Source: Chthonomonadaceae bacterium
GTDB lineage: Bacteria; Armatimonadota; Chthonomonadetes; Chthonomonadales; Chthonomonadaceae
Direction: 5' to 3'
Assembly: GCA_025352825.1 (NCBI GenBank)
Contig: JANXSG010000037.1
Coordinates: 1-55,959 of the forward strand
DNA length: 55,959 nt
In this document: in pieces, positions 45,299-55,512 of the stretch
Layout of the letters: every line of letters begins with the position of its first letter
How positions within the stretch are numbered: the stretch's first letter is position 1
The notes under the pieces: generated by a model
The model's input: the letters and a program-made list of their open reading frames with translations, nothing else
Database searches by the model: none
Told to the model about the DNA's origin: nothing
Translations under genes and position numbers: made by a program

Positions 45299-45871
45299 TT
45301 ACGGTCTTTTGACGGATTTATGGACTGCTTTGGTTTCAGCAATCACTACCGAATTACCATTTCTAGCCGCTGCCGGAGGCAGTCTCGGTATATTTTCTGC
45401 TCTCTCATCCTCTTTCTTTTTCGTACTTCTGCGATGCATCACCATTTTTACGCCGGCAGATATCCCGCTGAAAAGCCCGGAAAGCATTCCAGAAGCCGCG
45501 CCTGCCGTCTTTTTAGCTATAAATGTAGCGACGGCGGTACCTGCAGTCGCAAGGTGTTTGGGTTCGATAACTCCTTCTAAACGTGCAACTATCTGTCGTG
45601 CAGCAACTGTCGTATCGGCGATTGCACGAGTGGTAATCTCCACGTTCATGAGGGTTTCTCTAGCTACTTTTATGGTGGGTGTCAGCTCATCTCGGAGCAA
45701 AACTTCCGCCGAATCCAATATTGTATCGACTCGTGTTATGGTTTTGTCAATATCTCTTTGTGTGCTAGTTATCGTCTTCTGAAGATCAGTCAGCACCATA
45801 AACAGTTTTACACTAATCGCAATTAAAGCAACGATTAGAAGGCAAATTAGAACTTGTAACGTTGGGTTCAT
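45299..45871 (-). CDS. DUF948-like membrane protein
   Basis: 190 residues from ATG 45871. The frame is open upstream into the cdd gene, but the 45871 start gives the classic N-terminal helix (LQVLICLLIVALIAISVKLF, about 4-23). A long coiled-coil-like region with TQRDIDKTITRVDTILDSAE follows, as in DUF948 proteins, and then an Ala/Gly-rich segment and a basic tail. DUF948 and YtxH genes commonly occur as a pair; this one ends 82 bases before the YtxH-like start. Confidence 0.75.
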   Translation of the reverse strand: MNPTLQVLICLLIVALIAISVKLFMVLTDLQKTITSTQRDIDKTITRVDTILDSAEVLLRDELTPTIKVARETLMNVEITTRAIADTTVAARQIVARLEGVIEPKHLATAGTAVATFIAKKTAGAASGMLSGLFSGISAGVKMVMHRRSTKKKEDERAENIPRLPPAAARNGNSVVIAETKAVHKSVKRP

Positions 45872-45876
45872 AATGT

Positions 45877-46287
45877 TTATTCCATATTCATTCGAAATGG
45901 CTGCGGCAATAGCTCCGCGAGTAGAAATGTGCCCGCGCCATCGATAATAACCAGTGCAGTGGGTGGCATAAACTGGGCAAGCACCTGTCTGCACGCTCCG
46001 CAAGGCATTTTTGAATCCACTGAATCATCTTCTGCAGCATCGATGCAGCTGACCGCCAAACGAGTAAATATCTGTGCCCCCGCTGACACCGCTGTAAAGA
46101 TTGCAACTCGCTCGGCACACATCGACAGGCCGTAGCTGTCATTTTCGATATTGCATCCTCTAAAAACACCAATTTCTGTTTCGACTGCAGCGCCAACATA
46201 AAAATGTGAGTGCGGACAATACGCCTTTTCGGAGGCTGCCCGAGCCGTTTCCAGAAGATGAAGGTCGTCCTCGGTGAGTACGTTCAT
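45877..46287 (-). CDS. cdd: Cytidine deaminase
   Basis: The 136-residue enzyme has the zinc motif C57-A-E59 (SMCAERVAI) and PCGAC with Cys96 and Cys99, plus the substrate block GCNIENDSYG (44-53). It deaminates cytidine and deoxycytidine to uridine and deoxyuridine in pyrimidine salvage, working as a tetramer of this short form. It overlaps the upstream hypothetical gene by four bases (ATGA) and lies five bases before the DUF948-like gene. Confidence 0.92.
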   Translation of the reverse strand: MNVLTEDDLHLLETARAASEKAYCPHSHFYVGAAVETEIGVFRGCNIENDSYGLSMCAERVAIFTAVSAGAQIFTRLAVSCIDAAEDDSVDSKMPCGACRQVLAQFMPPTALVIIDGAGTFLLAELLPQPFRMNME

Positions 46288-46622
46288 CGCTTACCCTCTG
46301 AAGTGATGCTCTTCTCGTTTTCACCGTATCGCTGTTCGAAGGCCGATATCAACTCCGGCAGAAGTTCCGTTATCCAGTCTGCTCGCCGCCCAGAATGAAC
46401 CTGAAACCAGAGTTTTTGCTGTGATGGCAGCCAGGTTAACTCGCAGGTTCCCTTGCTGCCTTTTTTGATCCAGTGCCAATGTATTGACCCAGGATGCTTT
46501 GCTAAAGTTCCCTTCATCGAGATATCGAGCCCATAATTTCGAAGCGATTCTTCTACCTCACGCTCAATGTCATTATTACGAGCCGTCGATTGTGAGGATA
46601 GAGCAATGTCGAATATCTCCAT
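46284..46622 (-). CDS. Small hypothetical protein in the mnmA-cdd operon
   Basis: The 112-residue product is rich in Trp in its middle part (SIHWHWIKKGSKGTCELTWL, then LWFQVHSGRRADW), which suggests a compact beta-rich domain, and ends in a charged helix. I do not recognise it. Reality is supported by tight packing: 12 bases after mnmA and a four-base ATGA overlap with cdd. Confidence 0.65.
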   Translation of the reverse strand: MEIFDIALSSQSTARNNDIEREVEESLRNYGLDISMKGTLAKHPGSIHWHWIKKGSKGTCELTWLPSQQKLWFQVHSGRRADWITELLPELISAFEQRYGENEKSITSEGKR

Positions 46623-46634
46623 AAGTCACTTTGC

Positions 46635-47750
46635 TTAACAGATGGTACCGCCGCCGATGACTACTTGACCTGCATCTTCTCCGTCGCCACCACCGTAGAA
46701 CACTGCCGATTGACCCGGCGTTATTGCACGCTGTGGTGATTCAAACTCAATATCAGTTCGATCAGAACTGCCACCCGAATAGATTTTCGCTGGTGCAGCC
46801 GTGCCATTGTAACGAATTTTTGCGTTCACCATAAGAGGTGATCCATCCGGATTTAATCCTTCGATTGCACTCCACTGGCAGTTTTCGGCGCTCAAACTGG
46901 TACCGAATAACTCTGCATCAGTCCCAACTACGACTGTATTGGATTCTGCGTCGATCCCTACTACAAATAGCGCTCCATTTGCGCTTGCCGGAAGCCTCTT
47001 GCGCTGACCAATGGTGTAAAACGCGATTCCCTGGTGTTCACCCAGTTCTTTACCTGATGTATCCACTAATCTTCCCGGAGTTCCAAAATCTGCGGATATC
47101 TCTTTCAGGAATGAGACATACCCATCCTTCGGGACAAAACATATCTCCTGGGAGTCGGGCTTGTTAGCTATCGTGAGCCCGAGTTCATTCGCAATTCGCC
47201 TTGTTTCCTGCTTGCTGGATAAATAGCCTAGTGGCATCAATGTTTTTGATAACTGCCTCTGCGATAGAGTATAGAGTGCATAGGACTGATCTTTTTCTTT
47301 ATCCACTGCGCGAAGCAGTTCATGTCTGCCAGAAATCTCGTTGAAACGAACACGGCCATAGTGCCCGGTCGCCAGAAAGTCGGCACCCAGATTTTCTGCA
47401 TGGCGCAGCAGTTCATCGAACTTCACACTGCGATTGCACTCCACGCACGGGTTTGGTGTCCTGCCGCGTTTATATTCGGATACAAAATTGTCTATCACTT
47501 TTTGAGCAAAGTACTCACGAAAATTCAAAACGTAGTGGGGAATCCCGATTTTGGCAGAGGCTCTGCGCGCGTCTTCGACAGCGCCGAGAGAGCAGCACCC
47601 ACCATACTTGCCCTGATCGGTGTGCTCCTGCCAGATCTGCAGAGTGATGCCGATGACTTCGTAACCCTGCTGTTTCAGCAGAGCCGCAGTCACCGCGCTA
47701 TCCACTCCTCCGCTCATCGCGGCCACAACTACTCCCTTAATCGCCGACAC
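46635..47750 (-). CDS. mnmA: tRNA-specific 2-thiouridylase
   Basis: This 371-residue protein has the PP-loop SGGVDS (13-18), catalytic Cys102 in PNPCVECN, and Cys204 in DSQEICFVP, the disulfide-forming pair of MnmA. ATGHYGR and the C-terminal beta-barrel block (TPGQSAVFY) are also present. It adds the 2-thio group at U34 of Lys, Glu and Gln tRNAs using ATP and a sulfur relay. The start is GTG 47750 with GGGAG upstream. It is the first gene of a five- or six-gene minus-strand operon. Confidence 0.93.
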   Translation of the reverse strand: MSAIKGVVVAAMSGGVDSAVTAALLKQQGYEVIGITLQIWQEHTDQGKYGGCCSLGAVEDARRASAKIGIPHYVLNFREYFAQKVIDNFVSEYKRGRTPNPCVECNRSVKFDELLRHAENLGADFLATGHYGRVRFNEISGRHELLRAVDKEKDQSYALYTLSQRQLSKTLMPLGYLSSKQETRRIANELGLTIANKPDSQEICFVPKDGYVSFLKEISADFGTPGRLVDTSGKELGEHQGIAFYTIGQRKRLPASANGALFVVGIDAESNTVVVGTDAELFGTSLSAENCQWSAIEGLNPDGSPLMVNAKIRYNGTAAPAKIYSGGSSDRTDIEFESPQRAITPGQSAVFYGGGDGEDAGQVVIGGGTIC

Positions 47751-47899
47751 AGTTTTCCACTCCCTGCCTACGCTTCGTAATATTCTATATTATCCCATAT
47801 TCTTGCAAGTTAGGTTATAAATATCGACAAATAGTAACACATCGCCAGGCGACTCAGAATCAACGCCACTGTTCGCACAAGTTATACTAGTTAATCAGT

Positions 47900-48115
47900 A
47901 TGTTTATGGCTGCATCTACCATGACTGATCGGTTGTATACTATTCTGCTTCGCAAAAAAATATCTGGTGGTAATATAGATGACGGAGGCAAGAACACGAA
48001 ACAGATTTTTATATTTGCAGCACCAAATGACGCGGGTAGGACAACTTTTACACGAGAGTTTCTACCGTCATCTTCCCTCCAACTCTCCCGACCTAATTCG
48101 AAATTTTTTATCTAG
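47900..48115 (+). pseudogene. Possible zeta-toxin-like P-loop remnant
   Basis: The 71-codon frame contains KQIFIFAAPNDAGRTTFTRE followed by FLPSS. This resembles the N-terminal Walker A block of zeta toxins (I-I-A-G-P-N-G-A-G-K-T-T-F-A-R-E-F-L-P) with Gly, Gly and the key Lys replaced by Ala, Asp and Arg. The downstream sequence no longer fits and stops after 12 codons. It ends just before the groES promoter. Confidence 0.45.
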
Positions 48116-48118
48116 ATG

Positions 48119-48148
48119 TTGAAATACCCGTTAAGGATACGGTATCAT
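48119..48148 (+). promoter_or_regulatory. groESL promoter
   Basis: TTGAAA (48119-48124), an 18-base spacer and TATCAT (48143-48148). The expected start falls at the beginning of the CIRCE element, the standard arrangement for HrcA-repressed groESL. Confidence 0.65.
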
Positions 48149-48151
48149 GTA

Positions 48152-48178
48152 TTAGCGCTCGCAAGCAAAGAGTGCTAA
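48152..48178 (+). promoter_or_regulatory. CIRCE operator (HrcA binding site)
   Basis: TTAGCGCTC, nine bases, GAGTGCTAA: the CIRCE consensus (TTAGCACTC-N9-GAGTGCTAA) with one mismatch in the left arm. It implies heat-shock control of groES-groL by the HrcA repressor, whose gene is outside the window. Confidence 0.92.
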
Positions 48179-48289
48179 TCCTGTGGGTACATCCCTGTTA
48201 AACTGGCTCGGTCGGCATAGCCGGGCGAGTTTCGGATAGACTAGGACATAGTCGTCTAAACTCTCGAATCAATAAAGGAGGTCTAAGAA

Positions 48290-48580
48290 ATGCCAACCCT
48301 TAAGCCATTAAACGACCGTATCGTGGTCAAGGCTCTTTCTGCATTGGAAAAGACTGCTGGCGGAATTATTCTGCCGGACTCAGCTCAGGAAAAACCCCAG
48401 GAAGCGGAAGTAATCGCTGTGGGACCCGGTAAAACACTGGATAACGGTAAGATCGCTACACTCGAAATCAAAGTTGGCGACAAAATCATCTATGGCAAGT
48501 ACAGCGGCACCGAGATCAAACTCGGCAGCGAAGAGTACGTCATTTTACGACAGGACGATGTCCTGGCGATCAAGGAGTAG
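48290..48580 (+). CDS. groES: Co-chaperonin GroES
   Basis: The 96-residue protein begins [20 protein letters not shown], has the mobile-loop region [20 protein letters not shown] (about 21-40) and ends [13 protein letters not shown], all as in GroES (Cpn10). Heptamers cap the GroEL ring. AAGGAGG ten bases before the ATG is an almost perfect ribosome binding site. It is followed by groL after six bases. Confidence 0.97.
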   Translation: MPTLKPLNDRIVVKALSALEKTAGGIILPDSAQEKPQEAEVIAVGPGKTLDNGKIATLEIKVGDKIIYGKYSGTEIKLGSEEYVILRQDDVLAIKE

Positions 48581-50230
<1,650 letters not shown>

Positions 50231-50252
50231 CGGTTATACCCTCACCCCCTGC

Positions 50253-50410
50253 GAGGGCGGGTCAAAAGTCCCTTTTGATTATCAGGAAGGGTAAAAACCA
50301 CCTTTTTTCGGTGGCAAAACAGCCACGGAATATTTTTTGGCGCTTGTACGGGCATCCTAGAGCGATATTTTTTCAGCCGAAATTTCGCCAAAGACTTTTG
50401 ACCCGCCCTC
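50253..50410. repeat. Element bounded by 18-bp perfect inverted repeats, between groL and its terminator
   Basis: GAGGGCGGGTCAAAAGTC (50253-50270) and its exact complement (50393-50410) enclose 122 bases without a reading frame. The interior holds a small hairpin CCACC-N7-GGTGG (50298-50314). It looks like a small insertion in the 3' untranslated region of the groESL transcript. Confidence 0.7.
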
Positions 50411-50413
50411 CTG

Positions 50414-50451
50414 CCCCCACTCCCGAAGCTTCGGGAGTGGGGGTATTTTTT
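50414..50451 (+). terminator. Strong intrinsic terminator of groESL
   Basis: A perfect 15-bp stem (CCCCCACTCCCGAAG at 50414-50428, complement at 50429-50443) followed by TATTTTTT. Confidence 0.88.
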
Positions 50452-50455
50452 GTGC

Positions 50456-50804
50456 CTGAGCCAGGATTAAACGGATTTCAGGATTTACTATGATTTTATC
50501 TCCAATCTACAAGTATATATGGATTATGAACAAATGATGAATTCTCCATAACTCAAAAATTTTCCATGATTTTTTCCGCTTTTTATAAACCAATTTCAGT
50601 ATATTTACAGTAAACAGACGCAGTACATGCAGGTTTGATAGATTAAGCAGGGATTCCATTGCCAGTTGTTTTATTTATATGATTATTCTGACATACACGA
50701 ATGCCAGTAATACTACTGGGTCAGTGACTGTTGGTCAGTAGGGATAATAAATTCACATATCAAGATAAGATATTTTAGCTGGAATACAACATGGAATTCA
50801 TAAA
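50456..50804. other. Intergenic region upstream of the Hsp70-like module
   Basis: A/T-rich without a reading frame. A small cluster of GGTCAGT and CAGTGACTG motifs at about 50717-50743 could be an operator. No clear -35/-10 pair was found. Confidence 0.4.
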
Positions 50805-52646
50805 TTGAGAGAACAATATATAACTGATAATCCATTTCGCTTAGTTGGGGCTGGCTCAGCACTTACACAGCAACAACTACGCCGAAAGGCCGATACTACA
50901 TCTCGTTCTGCACTAGTTGGTTTGAATACTACGCCGCCTTTGGAGGCAGAATTCGGGTCTAAAGATATTGAAAGACTCGTTGCTTTAGTACGATCCCTCG
51001 CAACCGCGCCAAAACGCCGCACTGCTTATCGCATCATGTGGCCGCTTAGCGATAATGCCATTCCATATATTTATGATGAAAATTCATCTACAATTTTACT
51101 CGCACCAGAGGAAGCCATTCAGCTGACATTCTTATCTAGTTGGTATAGATTTCTTCGAGACAAGACCCCTTCAGGATCTACGATAGCTCTAAAAGCCTGG
51201 ATCGAACTTTACAATGAAATTGCTCTGGACGAACGATTGAAAATGCTGATTATGGAGGACGATAATCTTAATGAAGACGATGCCAATCAGCAACTTATAG
51301 AAGCTAAGTATGAGATTGTACAACATCTATTACAAAGAACAGCATCTGTAGCTGCTCAGGAGTGGGAAGCTGGGAATCTGGATTCTGCAATAGGTATAAT
51401 CAAGGCATTATTAAATTCAAAGTTTGATGAAACTATGCAGGAAGAGGCACTCGAACCTTTAATCGGAATTGGTCACAACCTTGCTGTAATAATTGAGCAG
51501 CTTACTGCAGATTTGCCGTCTTACATACTAGGTGCATCAACTGACGCACCGCCCGAACTAATTCACTTAGAAAGGCTTTCAAAAGTTTTATTCAAACGAC
51601 ATCCTATAGCGGGAGGCTGGGATCATATTATAAATCAATGGCACTCAACTTTAGGATGGGCTATGCGTAAAGCGGCTCTCGAATTGAATAAACTGGATGA
51701 CAATAAAGGAGCTCTTACTTTAGCAGATAAGGCACTTAAAGTTGTCCGAGATGCAAAGGTGAAGGAATATCTATTAAAAGACAGGATAACATATAAACAG
51801 AACCTTGCAAATATTGAACGTGATAAGCCCTACGCTGAGATTGAGCCAATTCTTAATACCCCAAGTATGTATACGATTAACGGGATAGGTACCACATTAT
51901 ATGGTGCTAAACCATTTCCGTCAGATCAACGGCTCCAATACTCGATACTGTATTTCGTGTTTTTGTATATTCCGATTTTCCCTTTGAACCGCTATGTTGT
52001 TGAAGCTGTTGGTAATAGACAGTGGAAATTTTATGGTGCTGTCAATTGGACTCTAGAAATGAAAGTTCATCTCGGGATTTCAAGCGTCCTAATTTTATTG
52101 TGCATATTTCTAATGAGACCAACTGAGTATACTGAACCATCATATTCAGCCGACAAAGGTTTATCTAATTCTGCTCCAATTACGATTCCAGTAAATAAGG
52201 GAAGTGTCATAGATAGCGCTTCGCAATCATCTATTGAGCCGAATAAACCTTCTCCATATATGACTGGTTTGGAGATTCCTGTACCTGAAAAGAGTGAAGA
52301 TAGTATACTACTACACCGTAAACAGCATAGACAACATTTAGAGAAAGTATTGAAGGTTTTGAAGTCTTCGATTCAATCAATAAAGGCAGATATTGATACG
52401 GATGACCACGCTATCGACAATGAAAGGTTTGCACTCGAATCTCTTAAAACCACAATCGAAAGTAAAAGACCAGATGATCAAATCCAACAGGAAATAGACG
52501 ATTACAATGCTCTCGTCGAATCCTATGAGGCACAACGTAGAGATTTTAACGCTCACATAGAGCAACATAACTCGAAGTTAGAGGTTTCTCGTGAGGCAGT
52601 GCGGCGTCATAACTCAATCGTCGACGAACTTAACAAGGATAGATAG
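50805..52646 (+). CDS. Membrane-anchored J-domain-like protein of an Hsp70 module
   Basis: This 613-residue protein starts at TTG 50805. Residues 9-80 (NPFRLVGAGSALTQQQLRRK ... SLATAPKRRTAYRIMWPLS) resemble the J-like N-terminal domains of uncharacterised Hsp70-linked proteins (N-P-F-R-x-L-G then R-R-x-x-x-x-L-x-W), but the HPD tripeptide is absent. A helical, TPR-like region covers about 120-345. Next comes GIGTTLYGAKP (360-370) and hydrophobic segments at about 378-396 (YSILYFVFLYIPIFPLNRY) and 421-438. A long charged coiled coil covers about 500-613. It ends two bases before the GrpE-like gene, and the order J-like, GrpE-like, Hsp70-like suggests one complex at the membrane. The J-like call is from pattern memory. 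Confidence 0.6.
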   Translation: MREQYITDNPFRLVGAGSALTQQQLRRKADTTSRSALVGLNTTPPLEAEFGSKDIERLVALVRSLATAPKRRTAYRIMWPLSDNAIPYIYDENSSTILLAPEEAIQLTFLSSWYRFLRDKTPSGSTIALKAWIELYNEIALDERLKMLIMEDDNLNEDDANQQLIEAKYEIVQHLLQRTASVAAQEWEAGNLDSAIGIIKALLNSKFDETMQEEALEPLIGIGHNLAVIIEQLTADLPSYILGASTDAPPELIHLERLSKVLFKRHPIAGGWDHIINQWHSTLGWAMRKAALELNKLDDNKGALTLADKALKVVRDAKVKEYLLKDRITYKQNLANIERDKPYAEIEPILNTPSMYTINGIGTTLYGAKPFPSDQRLQYSILYFVFLYIPIFPLNRYVVEAVGNRQWKFYGAVNWTLEMKVHLGISSVLILLCIFLMRPTEYTEPSYSADKGLSNSAPITIPVNKGSVIDSASQSSIEPNKPSPYMTGLEIPVPEKSEDSILLHRKQHRQHLEKVLKVLKSSIQSIKADIDTDDHAIDNERFALESLKTTIESKRPDDQIQQEIDDYNALVESYEAQRRDFNAHIEQHNSKLEVSREAVRRHNSIVDELNKDR

Positions 52647-52648
52647 CC

Positions 52649-53044
52649 GTGGAAAGTAATAATCAAGATGTTTCGCAGAATATGAACGAAAGCATACAAT
52701 CGCATAAACCACCAATTTTTGAAAACGACGATTCTATGAATGTTCCAGCGCATAAGATTGTCTCATTGGTTATTGACCTGTGGAAAATAACTGAACGCGC
52801 GAAATGTGAACCAGTTTCTGAGAGAGTATTAGCGGCGTGTGAGCGAGCACAAGAACGAATTAAAAAAATTGGATTTGTGATTGACGAGATGTTAGGGCGC
52901 CCATATGAAACAAACATGCGTGCGCGAGTAGTGGGGACTGATGGGGGTGTAGAACCATTTACCATATCGGAGTGTTTGAGCCCTGCAATCTATTATCAAG
53001 GTGTATTAATCTGTGAGGCTGAGGTTATAACGAAGGGAATATAG
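52649..53044 (+). CDS. GrpE-like small protein (putative nucleotide exchange factor)
   Basis: The 131-residue product from GTG 52649 has an acidic disordered start, a helical stretch (VSLVIDLWKITERAKCEPVS ... RVLAACERAQERIKKIG) and a small beta part (MLGRPYETNMRARVVGTDGG, then ISECLSPAIYYQGVLICEAE). A helix followed by a compact beta domain, with the sequence order of a GrpE C-terminal domain (G-x-x-x-D, then V-x-V, then a final A-x-V), is suggestive of GrpE but far from canonical. It sits two bases after the J-like gene and seven before the Hsp70-like gene. It may instead be an unrelated Hsp70 cofactor. Confidence 0.5.
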   Translation: MESNNQDVSQNMNESIQSHKPPIFENDDSMNVPAHKIVSLVIDLWKITERAKCEPVSERVLAACERAQERIKKIGFVIDEMLGRPYETNMRARVVGTDGGVEPFTISECLSPAIYYQGVLICEAEVITKGI

Positions 53045-53051
53045 GTAAATC

Positions 53052-55454
53052 ATGTCAGGTACTGTTGAATATGGGATTGACCTTGGAACTACAAATAGTG
53101 CTATAGCACGCATGACCGTAAAAGGCGCGGAAGTCATCCCTGTGCGCCGTCAGAACTATGTTTCTTCAGTGGTTGCTTTAGACAAACGTGGTGATCTAAA
53201 GATCGGCTCGGATGCGCTCAATCCCCACCTACAAAGCGCTAGGTGGTTTAAGCGACTAATGGGGACAACGAGTACAATCACGCTTGCAGATAATCAGAAG
53301 TGGACGCCTGAGCGCCTTTCTGCAGAAATACTTAAAGCACTTAAAGCAGCCGTGAAGCTCAAGACAAATGAAGATATTGAAGATGTGGTAATCACAGTTC
53401 CAGCCATGTTCACACAACCGCAATGTGTAGCAACGAACGAGGCCGCACATTTGGCGGGTTTGAATGCTGTTACACTCCTCCAAGAGCCCATAGCTGCAGC
53501 GACGGCGTATCTTTCAGAAAATCCTGTTGATGGTTATCATCTCGTGTACGATCTCGGCGGAGGTACTTTTGATGTATCGCTAATCCGCCTGCATGCGGGA
53601 GAAATGAACGTCGTCGAACATGGTGGCGATAACTATCTTGGTGGCGCGGATTTTGACCGAGCCATTTTTGATTGGACTCTACATCAGATCGATCGTAAAG
53701 GCGGTGATACTGAACTATTTAGGGAAGGATCAGGAAGACATCAGCTTCTAACCTCTTGCGAGGATGCGCGCATCTCTCTAAGCGACGCAGACTCTGCAAT
53801 TATCTATCTGGACGAATTTGATCTACCAATGGCAAAACTTGAATTGACTCGAGAACGACTTGAGGACCTCATAGAGAATTACGTTTCACGAACGATCGAG
53901 ATAGCTCGTGACCGGTTGGCTGCCGTCCCTAATGGAGCACAAGGAGTACGTGATATTCTTCTTGTGGGAGGACCAACACAAATGCCTTATATTAGGCGAA
54001 GACTTGGAATGGAATTGGGTATCCCGCTAAACTTTGATCAGGATCCAATGACCGTTGTTGCAAAGGGTGCAGCCTTTCATGCGGGCACAATTCTGAAACG
54101 TGATCATGCAATAGCTGCAATCGCTAAGGTAGGAGAAGCCCAGCTGGACCTGTACTACGATCCTGTTTCACCAGAACCATATACCGCCGTAGCTGGAAAA
54201 ATAATCCAACCGGCCAACTTTCGCGGTGAGATACGTATCGCCTCAGTTCGTGGCGACTGGGAAACTGGATGGACTACACTAATAAACAGCGCGTTCAGTG
54301 CCGAGGTTTCTCTAGGTCAACAACTACTTTCAGAGTTCAATATTGAATTACGGGATTTAAGTGGCAAAATTTTTCCTTGTACACCATCCTCGTTCGCTAT
54401 CCGCGGTGGAGTTCGTGCTGCGCAAGCTGTCACGCCATACAACTACGGGGTAGTTCTGGAGGGAGGGACAAAAGTTGGCATCATCGTCCCCAGGGGACAG
54501 ACACTTCCATCAAGCGGCTTTCAAGAATTTCGTCTAACGAAGACATTAGTTGCAGGTTCTCCTGATGCAGTGAAAATTTACTTCATCGAGGGTCTCAGTA
54601 TCAATGCCACTGAAAACACTCAAGTTGGACATTTCGAAATCAAAGGCACCGACATACGGCGCACCCTAAAGGAGAATGAACGCATAGAGATCAGAATCAG
54701 AATGGATGAAGGTAGGCGGCTGAAAGCTACAGTTCACATACCACTTCTAGATGTAGATCACATAATAGAGTTACATTCAGTTTTAGATGCGCCGGACTAT
54801 ACTGACCTGGAAACTTCCCTCAATGAAGCGCGAATTGCAATCACTGACATTGAAGACCATGTCGATTCCGAAGAGCAAGAATGTGTAATGCGAGCTGTCA
54901 GGCAGATAGAGCAAATCGAAGCTACATTAGAAAGAGCTGAAAAGGGTGAAGCGGGTGAGGGAGAGAGAATTTTAAAGCAGCTCTCAGACACAAAGGCGAG
55001 CATTAGGCCGCTCCGCGATAAATATAGCCTTCGAGCAAGACACTCTTCAATTATAGTACTTATCGGTGAAGCGGAGGATTTATGCCGGCAGTTTAATGAT
55101 CAAATGGGGCTCGCAAAGCTTCAGGACATGCGTGCCGATGCGGATAAATCGCTTCGTCTTGAGCAGGAGAAGACGCTTGATGCAGTCTATGAGAGAGTTC
55201 GGGATGTATTCTGGGAACACTACGGCAAGACTCGTGAATGTTGGGAGTATCAAGTAAACAGGATGAAAGAACGGGCTCATCTGGCAACTGATAGTCTAAC
55301 CTATTATGAAATGGTACGTCGTGCTGAAAAGGCTCTTGCAGAGGAAGACTATGGAGAAGTCAGCATTCAAAGCTTGCGTTCAGCAGAACTACTACCTGAG
55401 CAGGAACGACTCCGAAATCGATTTCACGATGCAGCACTTCGGTCGGGACATTAG
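53052..55454 (+). CDS. Hsp70-family (DnaK-like) ATPase with non-canonical C-terminal region
   Basis: This 800-residue protein has a complete Hsp70 nucleotide-binding domain: phosphate 1 GIDLGTTNSA (8-17), connect 1 VVITVPAMFTQPQCVATNEA (112-131) then LLQEPIAAATAY, phosphate 2 VYDLGGGTFDVSLI (165-178), and adenosine DILLVGGPTQMPYIRRRL (301-318). The linker DVLLLDVTPLSLG of DnaK is missing. Residues about 355-450 form an unfamiliar segment (LDLYYDPVSPEPY, GDWETGWTTL). A beta region follows that resembles a divergent substrate-binding domain (NYGVVLEGGTKVGIIVPRGQ, then FEIKGTDIRR), and then a long helical lid and coiled coil (about 590-790). It is clearly a paralogue of the housekeeping DnaK, with its own neighbouring cofactors. 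Confidence 0.9.
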   Translation: MSGTVEYGIDLGTTNSAIARMTVKGAEVIPVRRQNYVSSVVALDKRGDLKIGSDALNPHLQSARWFKRLMGTTSTITLADNQKWTPERLSAEILKALKAAVKLKTNEDIEDVVITVPAMFTQPQCVATNEAAHLAGLNAVTLLQEPIAAATAYLSENPVDGYHLVYDLGGGTFDVSLIRLHAGEMNVVEHGGDNYLGGADFDRAIFDWTLHQIDRKGGDTELFREGSGRHQLLTSCEDARISLSDADSAIIYLDEFDLPMAKLELTRERLEDLIENYVSRTIEIARDRLAAVPNGAQGVRDILLVGGPTQMPYIRRRLGMELGIPLNFDQDPMTVVAKGAAFHAGTILKRDHAIAAIAKVGEAQLDLYYDPVSPEPYTAVAGKIIQPANFRGEIRIASVRGDWETGWTTLINSAFSAEVSLGQQLLSEFNIELRDLSGKIFPCTPSSFAIRGGVRAAQAVTPYNYGVVLEGGTKVGIIVPRGQTLPSSGFQEFRLTKTLVAGSPDAVKIYFIEGLSINATENTQVGHFEIKGTDIRRTLKENERIEIRIRMDEGRRLKATVHIPLLDVDHIIELHSVLDAPDYTDLETSLNEARIAITDIEDHVDSEEQECVMRAVRQIEQIEATLERAEKGEAGEGERILKQLSDTKASIRPLRDKYSLRARHSSIIVLIGEAEDLCRQFNDQMGLAKLQDMRADADKSLRLEQEKTLDAVYERVRDVFWEHYGKTRECWEYQVNRMKERAHLATDSLTYYEMVRRAEKALAEEDYGEVSIQSLRSAELLPEQERLRNRFHDAALRSGH

Positions 55455-55512
55455 ATACTGTGAAACGAGCAGAGAAATTCACACATGCCATTCCTTCCGA
55501 GAAGGTCCTTAG

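Noticed and set aside
45872-46003. Upstream extension of the DUF948-like frame into cdd
   Set aside because: The extension overlaps the essential C-terminal part of cytidine deaminase, and the family normally begins at the membrane helix, which is at ATG 45871.
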